NCBI RefSeq assembly: GCF_018139545.1
Contig: NZ_JAGSPJ010000001.1
Location: forward strand, 736,664 to 800,663
Source: Affinundibacterium fentianense
GTDB taxonomy: Bacteria > Pseudomonadota > Gammaproteobacteria > Burkholderiales > Burkholderiaceae_D
DNA length: 64,000 nt
Reading direction: 5' to 3'
In this document: positions 29,420-41,931 of the stretch, in pieces
Layout of the letters: the number at the start of each line of letters is the position of its first letter
Position numbering within the stretch: position 1 is the first letter of the stretch
Notes under the pieces: model-generated
The model's input: the letters and a program-made list of their open reading frames with translations, nothing else
Told to the model about the DNA's origin: nothing
Databases searched by the model: none
Translations under genes and position numbers: made by a program

Positions 29420-31318
29420 ATGATGCATTCGTTAGTGAATCTTCCCCGCCTGCACAAGCAACTCATCGCTGGTGTGGTTGATGCTATTTTCCTGCCATTA
29501 GCATTCATTCTCGCCATACTAACGCGTTACGAATCGGTCAATTTTGATTTAATTAAACATTACGCTTGGCTGATTGCGGCCGTGCCACTGTTCGCGATTC
29601 CTCTCTTCATCAAACTTGGTCTGTATCGCGCGGTGATCCGCTACATTGATCATAAAATGGTTAGCGTCATTGTTATTGGGGTTAGCCTGTCAGTCTTAGC
29701 TTTGGCTTTTCTCAGTTTCATGCTGCAGTTGACAGCGATCTCGCGCGCTGTTTTTGTTATCTATTGGTTGGGCGCAATTCTCTATGTCGGTGCAAGTCGA
29801 TTCGCTGCACGTGCCTATCTTGGCGGGCTAAGACGCAATCCCCATGCAATTAAAGTGGCAATATATGGCGCGGGCACAGCGGGAATGCAATTGGCGAATG
29901 CCTTGCGTGCCGGGCATGAACTCGATTGTGTCGCTTTTATTGATGACAATCAAACCATGCATGGGTCATCGATTGCTGGCATTAAGGTCTATCCTGTCAC
30001 CGCCATACCGCAATTGATCAAGAATTTTGGTATACATGAAGTGTTGCTCGCGCTACCCACGGTTTCTAAAGCAAAACAAAAACAAATACTGGATCACCTA
30101 GAAGGATTTAAAGTCCGTGTCAAAGTCACGCCTTCAATTAAGAGCCTTATCAATGGCGAACTACGTGTACAAGATATACGCGATGTTGAAATTGACGATT
30201 TGCTAGGACGCGATCAAGTCGAACCCGATGAAAGCCTTTTAGCGACCTGCATCACAGGGAAAAATGTTTTGGTCAGCGGCGCAGGTGGTTCGATTGGTTC
30301 CGAGTTGTGCAGACAAATTCTGCGCCAGAAACCACGGTGCTTAGTGCTATTAGAAATATCCGAGTTCTCGCTTTATTCGATAGAACAAGAGCTCTCTGCG
30401 TTGCGCGATCAACTGAACTTGCGCTGCGACATTAAACCATTCTTAGGCTCAATTCACGACACAGCCAAACTCGACAAAATTTTCCACGGATTCCAAATTG
30501 ACACCGTCTATCATGCGGCAGCGTATAAGCATGTTCCGCTGGTCGAGCACAATCCAATTGAAGGTATACGGAACAATGTTTTCGGGACCAGCAATTTGGC
30601 CCAAGCAGCAATCCAAGCGGGAGTAAAACAATTCGTGTTGATCTCCACAGATAAAGCAGTACGCCCAACCAATGTAATGGGTGCCACCAAACGCTTAGCT
30701 GAGCTAATATTACAAGCCAATGCGAGGCGTCAAAATACAACCCGATTTTGTATGGTCAGATTTGGCAACGTGTTGGGCTCATCAGGCTCAGTCGTTCCCT
30801 TATTTCGCAAACAAATCATGCAAGGTGGCCCCATAACGCTCACTCACGCTGAGATCACTCGATACTTCATGACGATTCCTGAAGCAGCACAACTCGTTCT
30901 ACAAGCTGGTGCGATGGGACAAGGGGGTGACGTCTTCGTACTCGACATGGGTGAGCCCGTCCGTATCATTGATCTGGCACGTCGCATGATTCACTTATGT
31001 GGACTTGAAGTTAAATCATCAGAGCATCCTGAAGGTACAATTGAAATTCGCGAAGTAGGACTGCGCCCAGGAGAAAAACTCTACGAGGAATTGCTAATTG
31101 GCGACAATGTCGAGAGGACAAGCCATCCACTTATCATGCGCGCACAGGAATCCGAGCTATCTTGGGATGAATTGCATCATGCACTAGGAGAACTAGAACA
31201 AGCCTGCAGCCGTTTCGACTTCGAAGGAGTGCGCACCTTGCTTCAACAATTGGTGCACGAATATCAGCCCCAATGTGGCATTGAAGATTTTATTTGGCAA
31301 ATTGAAAAGAAGACCTAA
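29420..31318 (+). CDS. WbpM-type UDP-N-acetylhexosamine 4,6-dehydratase
   Basis: A 632-residue membrane-anchored dehydratase. About four membrane helices (residues 15-130) are followed by a CoA-binding-like Rossmann domain (VAIYGAGTAGMQL) and a second, catalytic Rossmann domain (VSGAGGSIGSEL). The active-site region STDKAV then TNVMGATK has methionine where SDRs normally have tyrosine, characteristic of the large WbpM/CapD/FlaA1-like enzymes. It makes UDP-4-keto-6-deoxy-GlcNAc. A second ATG one codon in is an equally possible start. Confidence 0.93.
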   Translation: MMHSLVNLPRLHKQLIAGVVDAIFLPLAFILAILTRYESVNFDLIKHYAWLIAAVPLFAIPLFIKLGLYRAVIRYIDHKMVSVIVIGVSLSVLALAFLSFMLQLTAISRAVFVIYWLGAILYVGASRFAARAYLGGLRRNPHAIKVAIYGAGTAGMQLANALRAGHELDCVAFIDDNQTMHGSSIAGIKVYPVTAIPQLIKNFGIHEVLLALPTVSKAKQKQILDHLEGFKVRVKVTPSIKSLINGELRVQDIRDVEIDDLLGRDQVEPDESLLATCITGKNVLVSGAGGSIGSELCRQILRQKPRCLVLLEISEFSLYSIEQELSALRDQLNLRCDIKPFLGSIHDTAKLDKIFHGFQIDTVYHAAAYKHVPLVEHNPIEGIRNNVFGTSNLAQAAIQAGVKQFVLISTDKAVRPTNVMGATKRLAELILQANARRQNTTRFCMVRFGNVLGSSGSVVPLFRKQIMQGGPITLTHAEITRYFMTIPEAAQLVLQAGAMGQGGDVFVLDMGEPVRIIDLARRMIHLCGLEVKSSEHPEGTIEIREVGLRPGEKLYEELLIGDNVERTSHPLIMRAQESELSWDELHHALGELEQACSRFDFEGVRTLLQQLVHEYQPQCGIEDFIWQIEKKT

Positions 31319-31423
31319 GCAGACAAAGCTAAGCACTGTTTCCCCAAGTGACTCAATGCTTGATAAGGACTTCGGCAGCACATCAGAATTATTCGAACTT
31401 CATAGATTGAGATTGAAAACATT

Positions 31424-32800
31424 ATGTCCCTACTCTCCAAAAGTATCTTTAAAGCCTACGATATTCGCGGCATCCTAAATAAAACCCTCGATGCCGAGAT
31501 CGCCTATTCGATCGGGCAAGCTTTCGGTAGTGCCGCGCTTGCGAAAGGTGAAAAAACGATTGTAATCGGTCGCGATGGACGCCTGTCCGGACCATCTCTG
31601 GCTGCAGCGTTGGCCAAAGGTCTACAGTCAACTGGGGCGGACGTCATTGATCTTGGGGTTGTCGCGACACCGATGGTGTATTTCGGTACAAACGTCCTCG
31701 GCGCCAGCTCTGGCATTATGGTCACGGGCAGTCATAATCCTCCCGACTACAACGGCTTCAAAATGGTACTCGCTGGTGAAGCAATTTATGGCGATACTAT
31801 CTTGGCTCTATATGATCGTATTTTGGCCAAAGATTTTGTTAAAGGCGATGGCAAATATAGTGTACATGACATCAAAGCGAGTTACCTTGAGCGTATCATC
31901 AGTGATGTCAAACTCGCCCGCCCAATTAAAATTGCTATCGACTGCGGCAATGGTGTTGCTGGAGCATTCGCGGGAGATTTGTATCGTGGCATGGGTTGTG
32001 AAGTGATTGAAATGTTTTGCGAAGTCGATGGCAACTTCCCTAACCACCACCCCGACCCTGCGCATCCAGAAAATCTGCAAGATTTGATACGCTGCTTACA
32101 AACATCCGATGCAGAAATTGGTTTGGCATTTGATGGTGACGGTGATCGTCTCGGTGTCGTGACGAAAGATGGCCAAATCATTTATCCAGACCGTCAGTTA
32201 ATGTTGTTCGCTGCCGACGTTTTATCGCGCAATGCAGGCGCACCAATTTTATATGATGTGAAATGTACTCGCCATTTGGCGCCTTGGATCAAATCCCATG
32301 GTGGCCAGCCTTTGATGTGGAAAACAGGTCATTCACTTGTTAAAGCCAAACTTAAAGAAACAGGTTCGCCACTCGGTGGCGAAATGAGTGGTCATGTATT
32401 CTTCAAAGATCGCTGGTTTGGTTTTGATGACGGCTTATATGCCGGTGCGCGCTTGCTTGAAATATTGAGCAAGGTCACTGATATGACCAAGACATTAAAT
32501 GATTTACCACAATCAACTAGTACGCCAGAACTCCAACTTAAACTCAAGGAAGGTGAGAATTTCGCCATCATTGAACAGATGCAAAACGATGCTGACTTCC
32601 CTGGATCTACCGAAGTCATTTGTATCGATGGATTACGTGTTGAATATCCAGATGGCTTCGGACTGGCGCGCTCGTCGAATACGACGCCAGTCATCGTCAT
32701 GCGTTTTGAAGCAGAGACACCAGAGGCTTTAGCACGAATTCAAGCAGCATTAAAAGCGGCGATTCTGGCAGTGAAGGCAGATGCAGTTTTGCCGTATTAG
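31424..32800 (+). CDS. Phosphomannomutase/phosphoglucomutase
   Basis: Alpha-D-phosphohexomutase of 458 residues. Four signatures are in order: the phosphoserine loop TGSHNPPDYNG (near residue 108), the metal-binding FDGDGDRLG (near 245), the sugar-binding GEMSGHVFF (near 325), and the C-terminal phosphate loop ARSSNTTP. The family (AlgC-like) interconverts glucose- or mannose-6- and 1-phosphates, so it could feed glucose-1-phosphate to RfbA. It begins 105 nt after the WbpM-type gene and ends the polysaccharide block before waaC. Confidence 0.94.
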   Translation: MSLLSKSIFKAYDIRGILNKTLDAEIAYSIGQAFGSAALAKGEKTIVIGRDGRLSGPSLAAALAKGLQSTGADVIDLGVVATPMVYFGTNVLGASSGIMVTGSHNPPDYNGFKMVLAGEAIYGDTILALYDRILAKDFVKGDGKYSVHDIKASYLERIISDVKLARPIKIAIDCGNGVAGAFAGDLYRGMGCEVIEMFCEVDGNFPNHHPDPAHPENLQDLIRCLQTSDAEIGLAFDGDGDRLGVVTKDGQIIYPDRQLMLFAADVLSRNAGAPILYDVKCTRHLAPWIKSHGGQPLMWKTGHSLVKAKLKETGSPLGGEMSGHVFFKDRWFGFDDGLYAGARLLEILSKVTDMTKTLNDLPQSTSTPELQLKLKEGENFAIIEQMQNDADFPGSTEVICIDGLRVEYPDGFGLARSSNTTPVIVMRFEAETPEALARIQAALKAAILAVKADAVLPY

Positions 32801-32987
32801 ATACGTTGTCGGAGCAAGCGACTACCTAGCCGCAATGTTCCCGTTCTCGTACATTCGAGAGGGCTAGCCAAAAACCTCAAGCAATACGCTTCATTGAACT
32901 AGCCCCCAAATCGTGCTTTGACTCCCCCACCCCTTTTCTCATTTAGTCGAGAAAGGGGCAACCCAAAAAATCCTGTGGACCAACAAA

Positions 32988-33992
32988 GTGAAAATTCTCC
33001 TTATCCGCGTTTCTTCTCTAGGCGACGTCCTGCACAATATGCCCATCGTCGATGATATCAAGGCGCACTATCCCGACGCACAAATTGATTGGGTGGTCGA
33101 AGAAGCTTATGTGAATTTGGTTAAACTTCAACCCAAGGTCAACAAGGTCATCGCCTACGCGCAACGTCGTTGGCGTAAAAGCCTGGGAAATAAAGAAACA
33201 CGTGCTGAGATCAAACATTTTTATCGTACATTGCGCGAAGAAGCTTACGATTTTATTTTTGATACCCAAGGATTGCTGAAAACTGGAATCATTATGGGGA
33301 TGGCACGTAAATCACCGAATGGAAAGAAAGTAGGTCTAGCAAATGGTACGGAGGGATCAGGGTATGAAGGAATATCGAGAATATTTCATGACTTAAGTGT
33401 ACCAGTAGATCGGCGTACACACGCGGTGTTGCGAGGTCGCCTTGTCGCCGCAACAGCGTTAAATTACCAAGTCGATACACCAGCTAGTTTTGGCTTGCAA
33501 AAGCTTCAAATTCAGCCAACCTGGATGCCAACTAGCCCTTACATCGTGTTCTTTCATAGTACTGCGGGTGAATCCAAAAGATGGGCGCGTCAAAATTGGA
33601 TTAGCACAGCACGCGATCTGCAGGTAACTGGTTGGCCGATCTTGATCCCATGGGGATGCGAGTTAGAAAAACGAGAATCCGAAGCGATGGCAGCAGCGAT
33701 GTCCAACGCGCTTGTGCTACCTCAGCTCTCTATGCAGGAGGCGATTGTCCTTACACAGCGAGCAGCCTTAGTAATTGGCGTAGATACCGGACTCGTGCAT
33801 ATCGCGGCAGCCTACGAAACTCCTACCATTGAACTCTACTGTGATTCTCCGAAATGGAAGACTGAGGGGAACTGGTCCGACAAGATCATCAATTTAGGGG
33901 ATCAAGGACGTCCACCTAGTGTCGCTGAGGTTGAAATCGCGTTTGAGAAACTTTTGTCTATCAACTCAATCGCAAATATAAAAAATAACTGA
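32988..33992 (+). CDS. waaC: Lipopolysaccharide heptosyltransferase I
   Basis: GT9 enzyme of 334 residues that adds the first heptose to Kdo2-lipid A. The N-terminus KILLIRVSSLGDVLHNMPIV and the C-terminal GVDTGLVHIAAAYETPTIELY are diagnostic of the heptosyltransferase family, and the overall length matches WaaC. The start is GTG at 32988 without an obvious ribosome binding site. The 187-nt upstream region holds two hairpins (32826-32870 and 32930-32958) without T-runs. Confidence 0.92.
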   Translation: MKILLIRVSSLGDVLHNMPIVDDIKAHYPDAQIDWVVEEAYVNLVKLQPKVNKVIAYAQRRWRKSLGNKETRAEIKHFYRTLREEAYDFIFDTQGLLKTGIIMGMARKSPNGKKVGLANGTEGSGYEGISRIFHDLSVPVDRRTHAVLRGRLVAATALNYQVDTPASFGLQKLQIQPTWMPTSPYIVFFHSTAGESKRWARQNWISTARDLQVTGWPILIPWGCELEKRESEAMAAAMSNALVLPQLSMQEAIVLTQRAALVIGVDTGLVHIAAAYETPTIELYCDSPKWKTEGNWSDKIINLGDQGRPPSVAEVEIAFEKLLSINSIANIKNN

Positions 33993-34038
33993 CGAAGAAT
34001 CGCCAGTTATTTGCGTCACATCTAGCGTAGCGAAACAA

Positions 34039-34533
34039 TCAGAACTTCCATATCATCGCCGCACTGAAATTAGTCATGTCTTTAGCGGGTCGCTGCGCTT
34101 CAAGGCGAACGCTAAAGTTTGTATTGACGTTGTAGGCAAAACCAATGCCGAATAAGCTTCCCGAATCGGATGCAGAACCACGTCGACCGGAATATTCAGC
34201 ACTTGCGGCGATTTTATTGTAGCCAACACGTCCAAAGAAATCAAAATTATTTCCAAGATCAGTTGTCCCAATGAGAGAGATCGCGCTTTGCGTTAAATTG
34301 GCATCCACCCCCAACAACTCCAGGGTTGCAAGTCGACGATATCCACCTTCAACAGACAAGCTCTTCGTCATTTGGTAGCCGATAAATCCTCCGACGCTCC
34401 CCATGCGTCCCGACAAATCATTGATTTTTGAACTACCTGCATCCAAGCCAGCGTAAAAATTCCCTTGATTATCTGCGGCAAAAGCATTCATCGTGCAAGA
34501 AGCGATTGCAGCTACAAAGATTTTTCTCAACAT
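34039..34533 (-). CDS. Small outer-membrane beta-barrel protein
   Basis: A 164-residue exported protein. The signal peptide ends near NAFA|AD (residue 19). The rest alternates polar and hydrophobic residues in strands, with Gly-rich turns (FYAGLDAG, SVGGFIGYQM, GRVGYNKI, LFGIGFAYNV), and ends in aromatic WKF, the usual BAM recognition signal. This is the OmpA/OmpW-like eight-strand barrel pattern. Specific function unknown. Confidence 0.83.
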   Translation of the reverse strand: MLRKIFVAAIASCTMNAFAADNQGNFYAGLDAGSSKINDLSGRMGSVGGFIGYQMTKSLSVEGGYRRLATLELLGVDANLTQSAISLIGTTDLGNNFDFFGRVGYNKIAASAEYSGRRGSASDSGSLFGIGFAYNVNTNFSVRLEAQRPAKDMTNFSAAMIWKF

Positions 34534-34869
34534 ATTCGATCCTATATCAACTAAAAAATTAAAAATTAACCAAAGAAAGATGCGAATTATACATGGCTAA
34601 AATTAAATATTAGAATGAAATATTATAAAGGTGATTACAAAGTTCGCTACAAGGACAATCACAAAGTCGGCGTGATTTCTTAACGCGTTAGAAATATCGC
34701 AATTTGAATATCGACAGGAGGAAGCTGAAGCGAAACCACGCGATCAGTGTGATCAGCGCATTGAATGACATGCAATTTTCTGTACGAATGGAAGATCAAA
34801 GAAATCGGCCATTTTGTTTATTCGATCTCTACCCTATCGATAAACTAATTTGGCAGCGAAACAAATGTT
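34534..34869. other. AT-rich intergenic region between the OMP gene and ftsB
   Basis: 336 bp, notably AT-rich at 34540-34640. No convincing gene: a plus-strand frame from 34704 runs antisense into ftsB and lacks recognisable features, although an AGGAGG-like stretch occurs at about 34716. It may carry the barrel gene promoter or a small RNA, but nothing can be shown. Confidence 0.4.
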
Positions 34870-35199
34870 TTAATTATTTTTCTTTGCGGGAGTGTGACTG
34901 GTTGCAGGTTTACTTTCAATCTGACTACCCGCTTCTAAAATCTGCACGAATATTTCATCTTTTTTTATCATACCAAGCTCAAAGCGAGCTCGTTCTTCGA
35001 CAGCCGAAGTTCCGTTCTTCAGATCTTGCACCTCGGAGTCCAATTTTGCATTCCGTGCTTTAAGGCCATCATTGTTCACTTGCGCAGCGGTCACTTGTTT
35101 ATCCAATTCCCAAACGCGCAGCCATCCTCCCTTTCCTAACCACAGTGGAAACTGGATCAAAACTAATAAAGTGAATAAGGCGATGGTAATCAGGCGCAT
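34870..35199 (-). CDS. ftsB: Cell division protein FtsB
   Basis: A small bitopic septal protein of 109 residues that forms the FtsQLB complex. It has one N-terminal membrane helix ([19 protein letters not shown]) followed by a coiled coil (about residues 28-62) and a conserved region [19 protein letters not shown]. Its position immediately downstream of eno is the standard arrangement in beta- and gammaproteobacteria. A terminator-like hairpin lies between eno and ftsB. Confidence 0.93.
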   Translation of the reverse strand: MRLITIALFTLLVLIQFPLWLGKGGWLRVWELDKQVTAAQVNNDGLKARNAKLDSEVQDLKNGTSAVEERARFELGMIKKDEIFVQILEAGSQIESKPATSHTPAKKNN

Positions 35200-35250
35200 G
35201 CAAACTCAATGAGCATTAATTCAAACAACTTGACTATATTTTAAAACAAT

Positions 35251-35280
35251 AAAAAGGGGAAGCTAACTTCCCCCTTTTTA
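35251..35280 (-). terminator. Terminator-like hairpin between eno and ftsB
   Basis: AAAAAGGGGAAG and CTTCCCCCTTTTT pair around a four-base loop with T-runs on either strand. It would reduce eno read-through into ftsB, although some coupling may remain. Confidence 0.75.
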
Positions 35281-35320
35281 TTATTACTTTTTCGACCGCA
35301 GTCTCTACTATCAATATCAA

Positions 35321-36604
<1,284 letters not shown>

Positions 36605-36821
36605 TCAATTTCTCCTAAACGATCAAATTACAGTAAATAAAGGTTCATGCTTAAGCAAGGAATACAAAAACTCAATTTGGACGATATAGCACTCTCTGTC
36701 AGAGCTCTATATGGTGCAGATAAATACCGCGAGTCGCAGCGCATTCATCAGGTTTCTCGCTTCAAAACATTCTGCGTCATGAAAGCGATTTTTCGTAATA
36801 CCAAGCCTGCAAACCGATGAT

Positions 36822-36862
36822 AAAAAATGCCTCGCAAAGCGTTTGCTCTGGGAGGCATTTTC
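36822..36862 (-). terminator. Rho-independent terminator of kdsA
   Basis: On the minus strand AAAATGCCTC...GAGGCATTTT with an inner GCAAA/TTTGC stem and a T-run, directly at the kdsA stop codon (36863). Confidence 0.85.
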
Positions 36863-37717
36863 TTAATTAAAACTAGATTCTAAGAATCCATTTTTCTTCA
36901 CTACACGATCTAAATCCATCAATGTAGCCAACAACTCTTTCATACGCCCTAATGGTACGGCATTCGGACCATCTGACATCGCTTGCGCTGGGTTTGGATG
37001 AGTTTCCATAAACAAGCCAGCAATACCGACAGCGACCGCAGCGCGCGCCAAGACTGGTACGAACTCACGTTGACCACCTGAAGATGTACCTTGACCACCT
37101 GGCAATTGTACTGAATGCGTCGCATCGAAGACGACTGGGCAATTGGTTTCACGCATGATCGCTAACGAACGCATATCGGAAACTAAATTGTTATAGCCGA
37201 AGGACACACCACGTTCACAGGCCATGAAATTATCTTCTGGCAGGCCCGCTTGTTGCGCTGCCAAACGCGCTTTCGCAATGACATTGATCATATCGTGTGG
37301 AGCCAAAAATTGACCCTTCTTGATATTCACAGGCTTACCAGATTGGGCACATGCTTGAATAAAATCAGTTTGACGGCACAAAAATGCTGGCGTTTGCAAA
37401 ACATCGACGACTGCCGCAACAGGCTTGATTTCATCGATTTCATGGATATCAGTGAGCACAGGTACATTCAACTGTTTCTTCACATCGGCCAAAATTTCCA
37501 AGCCTTTTTCCATACCCAAACCGCGGAAGGAAGTGCCAGACGAACGATTCGCTTTGTCGAAAGACGATTTATAAATAAAAGGAATACCGAGTTCTGCCGT
37601 GATATCTTTCAAAGCACCAGCGGTATCGAGTGCCATCTGATGCGACTCGATCACGCATGGGCCTGCGATCAAAAAGAAAGGATGCTCGAGACCTACGTCA
37701 AATCCACATAATTTCAT
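36863..37717 (-). CDS. kdsA: 3-deoxy-8-phosphooctulonate synthase (Kdo-8-P synthase)
   Basis: Condenses arabinose-5-phosphate and PEP for Kdo, the inner-core sugar of LPS. It has 284 residues. Family segments are [42 protein letters not shown], and [17 protein letters not shown]. The presence of C in CERG plus the overall pattern does not decide between metal-dependent and -independent types here. It is 30 nt downstream of pyrG in the conserved pyrG-kdsA-eno-ftsB order. Confidence 0.96.
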   Translation of the reverse strand: MKLCGFDVGLEHPFFLIAGPCVIESHQMALDTAGALKDITAELGIPFIYKSSFDKANRSSGTSFRGLGMEKGLEILADVKKQLNVPVLTDIHEIDEIKPVAAVVDVLQTPAFLCRQTDFIQACAQSGKPVNIKKGQFLAPHDMINVIAKARLAAQQAGLPEDNFMACERGVSFGYNNLVSDMRSLAIMRETNCPVVFDATHSVQLPGGQGTSSGGQREFVPVLARAAVAVGIAGLFMETHPNPAQAMSDGPNAVPLGRMKELLATLMDLDRVVKKNGFLESSFN

Positions 37718-37747
37718 GCTGTTTTTTCCTTCGGACTAGGCCAAGTA

Positions 37748-39691
<1,944 letters not shown>

Positions 39692-40261
39692 ATGCCAATA
39701 CAGTCCCTCCGCCAGCTCGCAATTAATCCATTTCAAGGCCATCCGCTGCCATCGTTATCGATTCCAAACTTGTGTTTGCGCTTGATTAAAGACGATGATT
39801 TACCAGACTGGTACGACTATTTACGCCTTCCCGAAACACGATTGAACATGAGTTGGGATGTCAAATCCCCATGGGACTTGCAACAATTCACGCAGGTTCA
39901 AGATTGGTCAAACCCAAACGCACAATTAAAACTCGCGATCTGCGACACGAACACACAGAAATTAATAGGAACGATTGGTCTCCATAGTATTTCTACACAA
40001 CATATGAGCGGGGAAGTCGCCTACGACCTCAATCCGGCTTATTGGGGCCATGGAATTATGCGTGTAGCGTGCGCTAGCATTACACATTGGGCGCACGACG
40101 AAATTGGATTTGAGCGCATACAAGCCTTGGTAATGGATAGCAATCTGGCATCCGCGTCGGTACTTCAATATTGTGGTTTTTCATTAGAAGGCTTACTACG
40201 TCGCTATCGCAAAGTAAGGGGATGCTTTCGCGACTACTACATCTATAGCCATTTACATTGA
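39692..40261 (+). CDS. GNAT-family N-acetyltransferase (RimJ/RimL-like)
   Basis: An acetyl-CoA-dependent acyltransferase of 189 residues. LRLIKDDDLPDWYDY at the start, GEVAYDLNPAYWGHGIM (the acetyl-CoA-binding motif A with a Q/RxxGxG-like turn), and NLASASVLQYCGFSLEG are typical of the RimJ/RimL group that acetylates protein N-termini or small amines. The substrate is unknown. ATG 39692 is chosen over an upstream TTG; neither has a good ribosome binding site. Confidence 0.85.
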   Translation: MPIQSLRQLAINPFQGHPLPSLSIPNLCLRLIKDDDLPDWYDYLRLPETRLNMSWDVKSPWDLQQFTQVQDWSNPNAQLKLAICDTNTQKLIGTIGLHSISTQHMSGEVAYDLNPAYWGHGIMRVACASITHWAHDEIGFERIQALVMDSNLASASVLQYCGFSLEGLLRRYRKVRGCFRDYYIYSHLH

Positions 40262-40446
40262 AATAGTCCCTCTTCAGCCTTAGTTCCCCCCTCTTTTTCC
40301 TAAACTGATTTTTACTGACTCATATCAACAATTCACTTTTCTCAAATTTCTGCACACTTTTCGTGCTCATGAGAAAATCCTGAAGATGCCCCATAAGTTC
40401 AACAAGTACTCAGATAATTGCAACGCAAATTGAATGGAATAAAAAC

Positions 40447-40809
40447 ATGAAAGCTTTGATCGAATGGCAATGGAAGGGTTATCAGCAGTTTCATCAATCG
40501 AGAAAAAATCTCCTCATTCACATTTTTGCTGTGCCCGCTTTTTTGCTCGCCAATATCGGATTGCTTGTGAGTTTTATCCGAGGTTTTTATCTAATCGCAC
40601 CACTCATGCTGGTGGTTATGCTTTTTTCGATTGCGGTTCAAGGTAAGGGTCACGCGCAGGAGCCTGTAGCGTCAATTCCATTTAATAGTGCCGGCAATGC
40701 AATCGCACGTTTGCTAATAGAGCAATGGATTAACTTTCCACGATTTGTTTTGAGTGGTGCATGGTGGCGCGCTTGGCAAACAAGCGCGCAAGGAAACCAA
40801 AACAGCTAA
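40447..40809 (+). CDS. DUF962/Mpo1-like membrane protein
   Basis: A 120-residue protein with two hydrophobic segments (about residues 25-45 and 48-68). It carries FHQSRKNLLIHIFAVPAF at the N-terminal side and GKGHAQEP after the helices, histidines in the positions expected of the DUF962 (Mpo1-like) family. Yeast Mpo1 is an iron-dependent dioxygenase of 2-hydroxy fatty acids; whether this bacterial member has that activity is not known. It is a single gene convergent with the LpxR-like gene. Confidence 0.7.
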   Translation: MKALIEWQWKGYQQFHQSRKNLLIHIFAVPAFLLANIGLLVSFIRGFYLIAPLMLVVMLFSIAVQGKGHAQEPVASIPFNSAGNAIARLLIEQWINFPRFVLSGAWWRAWQTSAQGNQNS

Positions 40810-40833
40810 ACAGTGGAACAACTGAGGAACGAT

Positions 40834-41808
40834 TTAATGCGTTCCCAACTTGTAATACACTTGGATTTTCGCAAAATTCTGTGCTGCTTTGGCATGGGAC
40901 AACTCTTTGATTTCACTTCCGCGTCTCAACACGGATGCATACAGCCCCCACTTGCTGCCTTGAAATTGGTATCCCGCCTCCACTTCAGCCACCAAAGGAC
41001 GCGGATGAATTGCCGACTCATTTTGACTAAAAAGACCGCCTTGTAATGTCGCATTGTAAGCAACGATACTGAGGTTCGCTCGGGTAAAAATAAATGATGA
41101 TTTATTTTGTGTTTGTTGGTTCAAATTTCCATACCGCCAAACCAACTCACTTTGTAAGTCGGTGAAAATATTTCCGACCCGTAGTTTGACCCGATTCGCC
41201 AAGTCCATATCCGATTGGAGGTTCCACCTTGCAGGGGCGGCTTCCAAATGCGCGACAATTCCCCACTCACGTCGCAACTGTGTGCTCCACGCTTGAGGTA
41301 AAGCTTGATTCAACAGTCGATGCAAATTGGTTTGGGTCCATTCTCCTCCAGCACATGGACCAAGACATCCAAAATCCAATCCTAGTCGCAATGCTCTACC
41401 ATCGTTATTTTGAACCTCACGAAACGCACCAAGATATAGCCAGCCAGCATAGGGGTGATCGAGCGGTGATAATTGGCTTGGCTTCAACTTAATATCAGAG
41501 GCTGTGTAAAGATCCTGTCCGATGTGCCAACTATATGTGACGACCGCATCATCTTGCATCAGCTTTTGGAGCAATGAAAAATGACTACCGCTGGTGTAAA
41601 AACCATCATCCCTTTTCAATAGTAAGCTGTCGTTCTCAACATCAAAAACAACACTATTCTCTGCTTTTTCCTGTACACGTTCCCACTCAGCTCTTGATGG
41701 CAACCAAGAATCGAGCTTGGTCAATTCCAAACTCAATTTCGACTGCGCTGCAGCCGACGTAGCAACCCAGAAAAGGACAAGCGCGAGATTAATTTTAGAT
41801 AATGGCAT
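40834..41808 (-). CDS. LpxR-like lipid A deacylase (DUF2219 family)
   Basis: A 324-residue outer-membrane protein with a signal peptide (cleavage after AAA|QS near residue 21). LpxR marks are the END pair (N59, D60), YTSG (71-74), the HPYAGWLYLG strand (118-127) and the likely catalytic histidine in TQTNLHRLL (H163). LpxR enzymes remove the 3'-acyloxyacyl group of lipid A, altering LPS acylation. The pattern fits the family well, but overall divergence is large, so activity is inferred. Confidence 0.82.
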   Translation of the reverse strand: MPLSKINLALVLFWVATSAAAQSKLSLELTKLDSWLPSRAEWERVQEKAENSVVFDVENDSLLLKRDDGFYTSGSHFSLLQKLMQDDAVVTYSWHIGQDLYTASDIKLKPSQLSPLDHPYAGWLYLGAFREVQNNDGRALRLGLDFGCLGPCAGGEWTQTNLHRLLNQALPQAWSTQLRREWGIVAHLEAAPARWNLQSDMDLANRVKLRVGNIFTDLQSELVWRYGNLNQQTQNKSSFIFTRANLSIVAYNATLQGGLFSQNESAIHPRPLVAEVEAGYQFQGSKWGLYASVLRRGSEIKELSHAKAAQNFAKIQVYYKLGTH

Positions 41809-41931
41809 ATTGAGAATTCGACTCGTGAAAACACTTTATTTTAAGTCAGATTGCCACGAACTGCGGATTAGTCTGCCTGCTCAGATCTTGCCGATCGGCA
41901 AAATCATGCAAATTTCACCCAATGCGAGCGC

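Noticed and set aside
32826..32958. Two hairpins before waaC that could be terminators
   Set aside because: Neither is followed by a T-run on either strand, so they are noted under waaC only.
34704..35063. 119-codon plus-strand open frame
   Set aside because: It overlaps ftsB on the opposite strand and has no recognisable domain.
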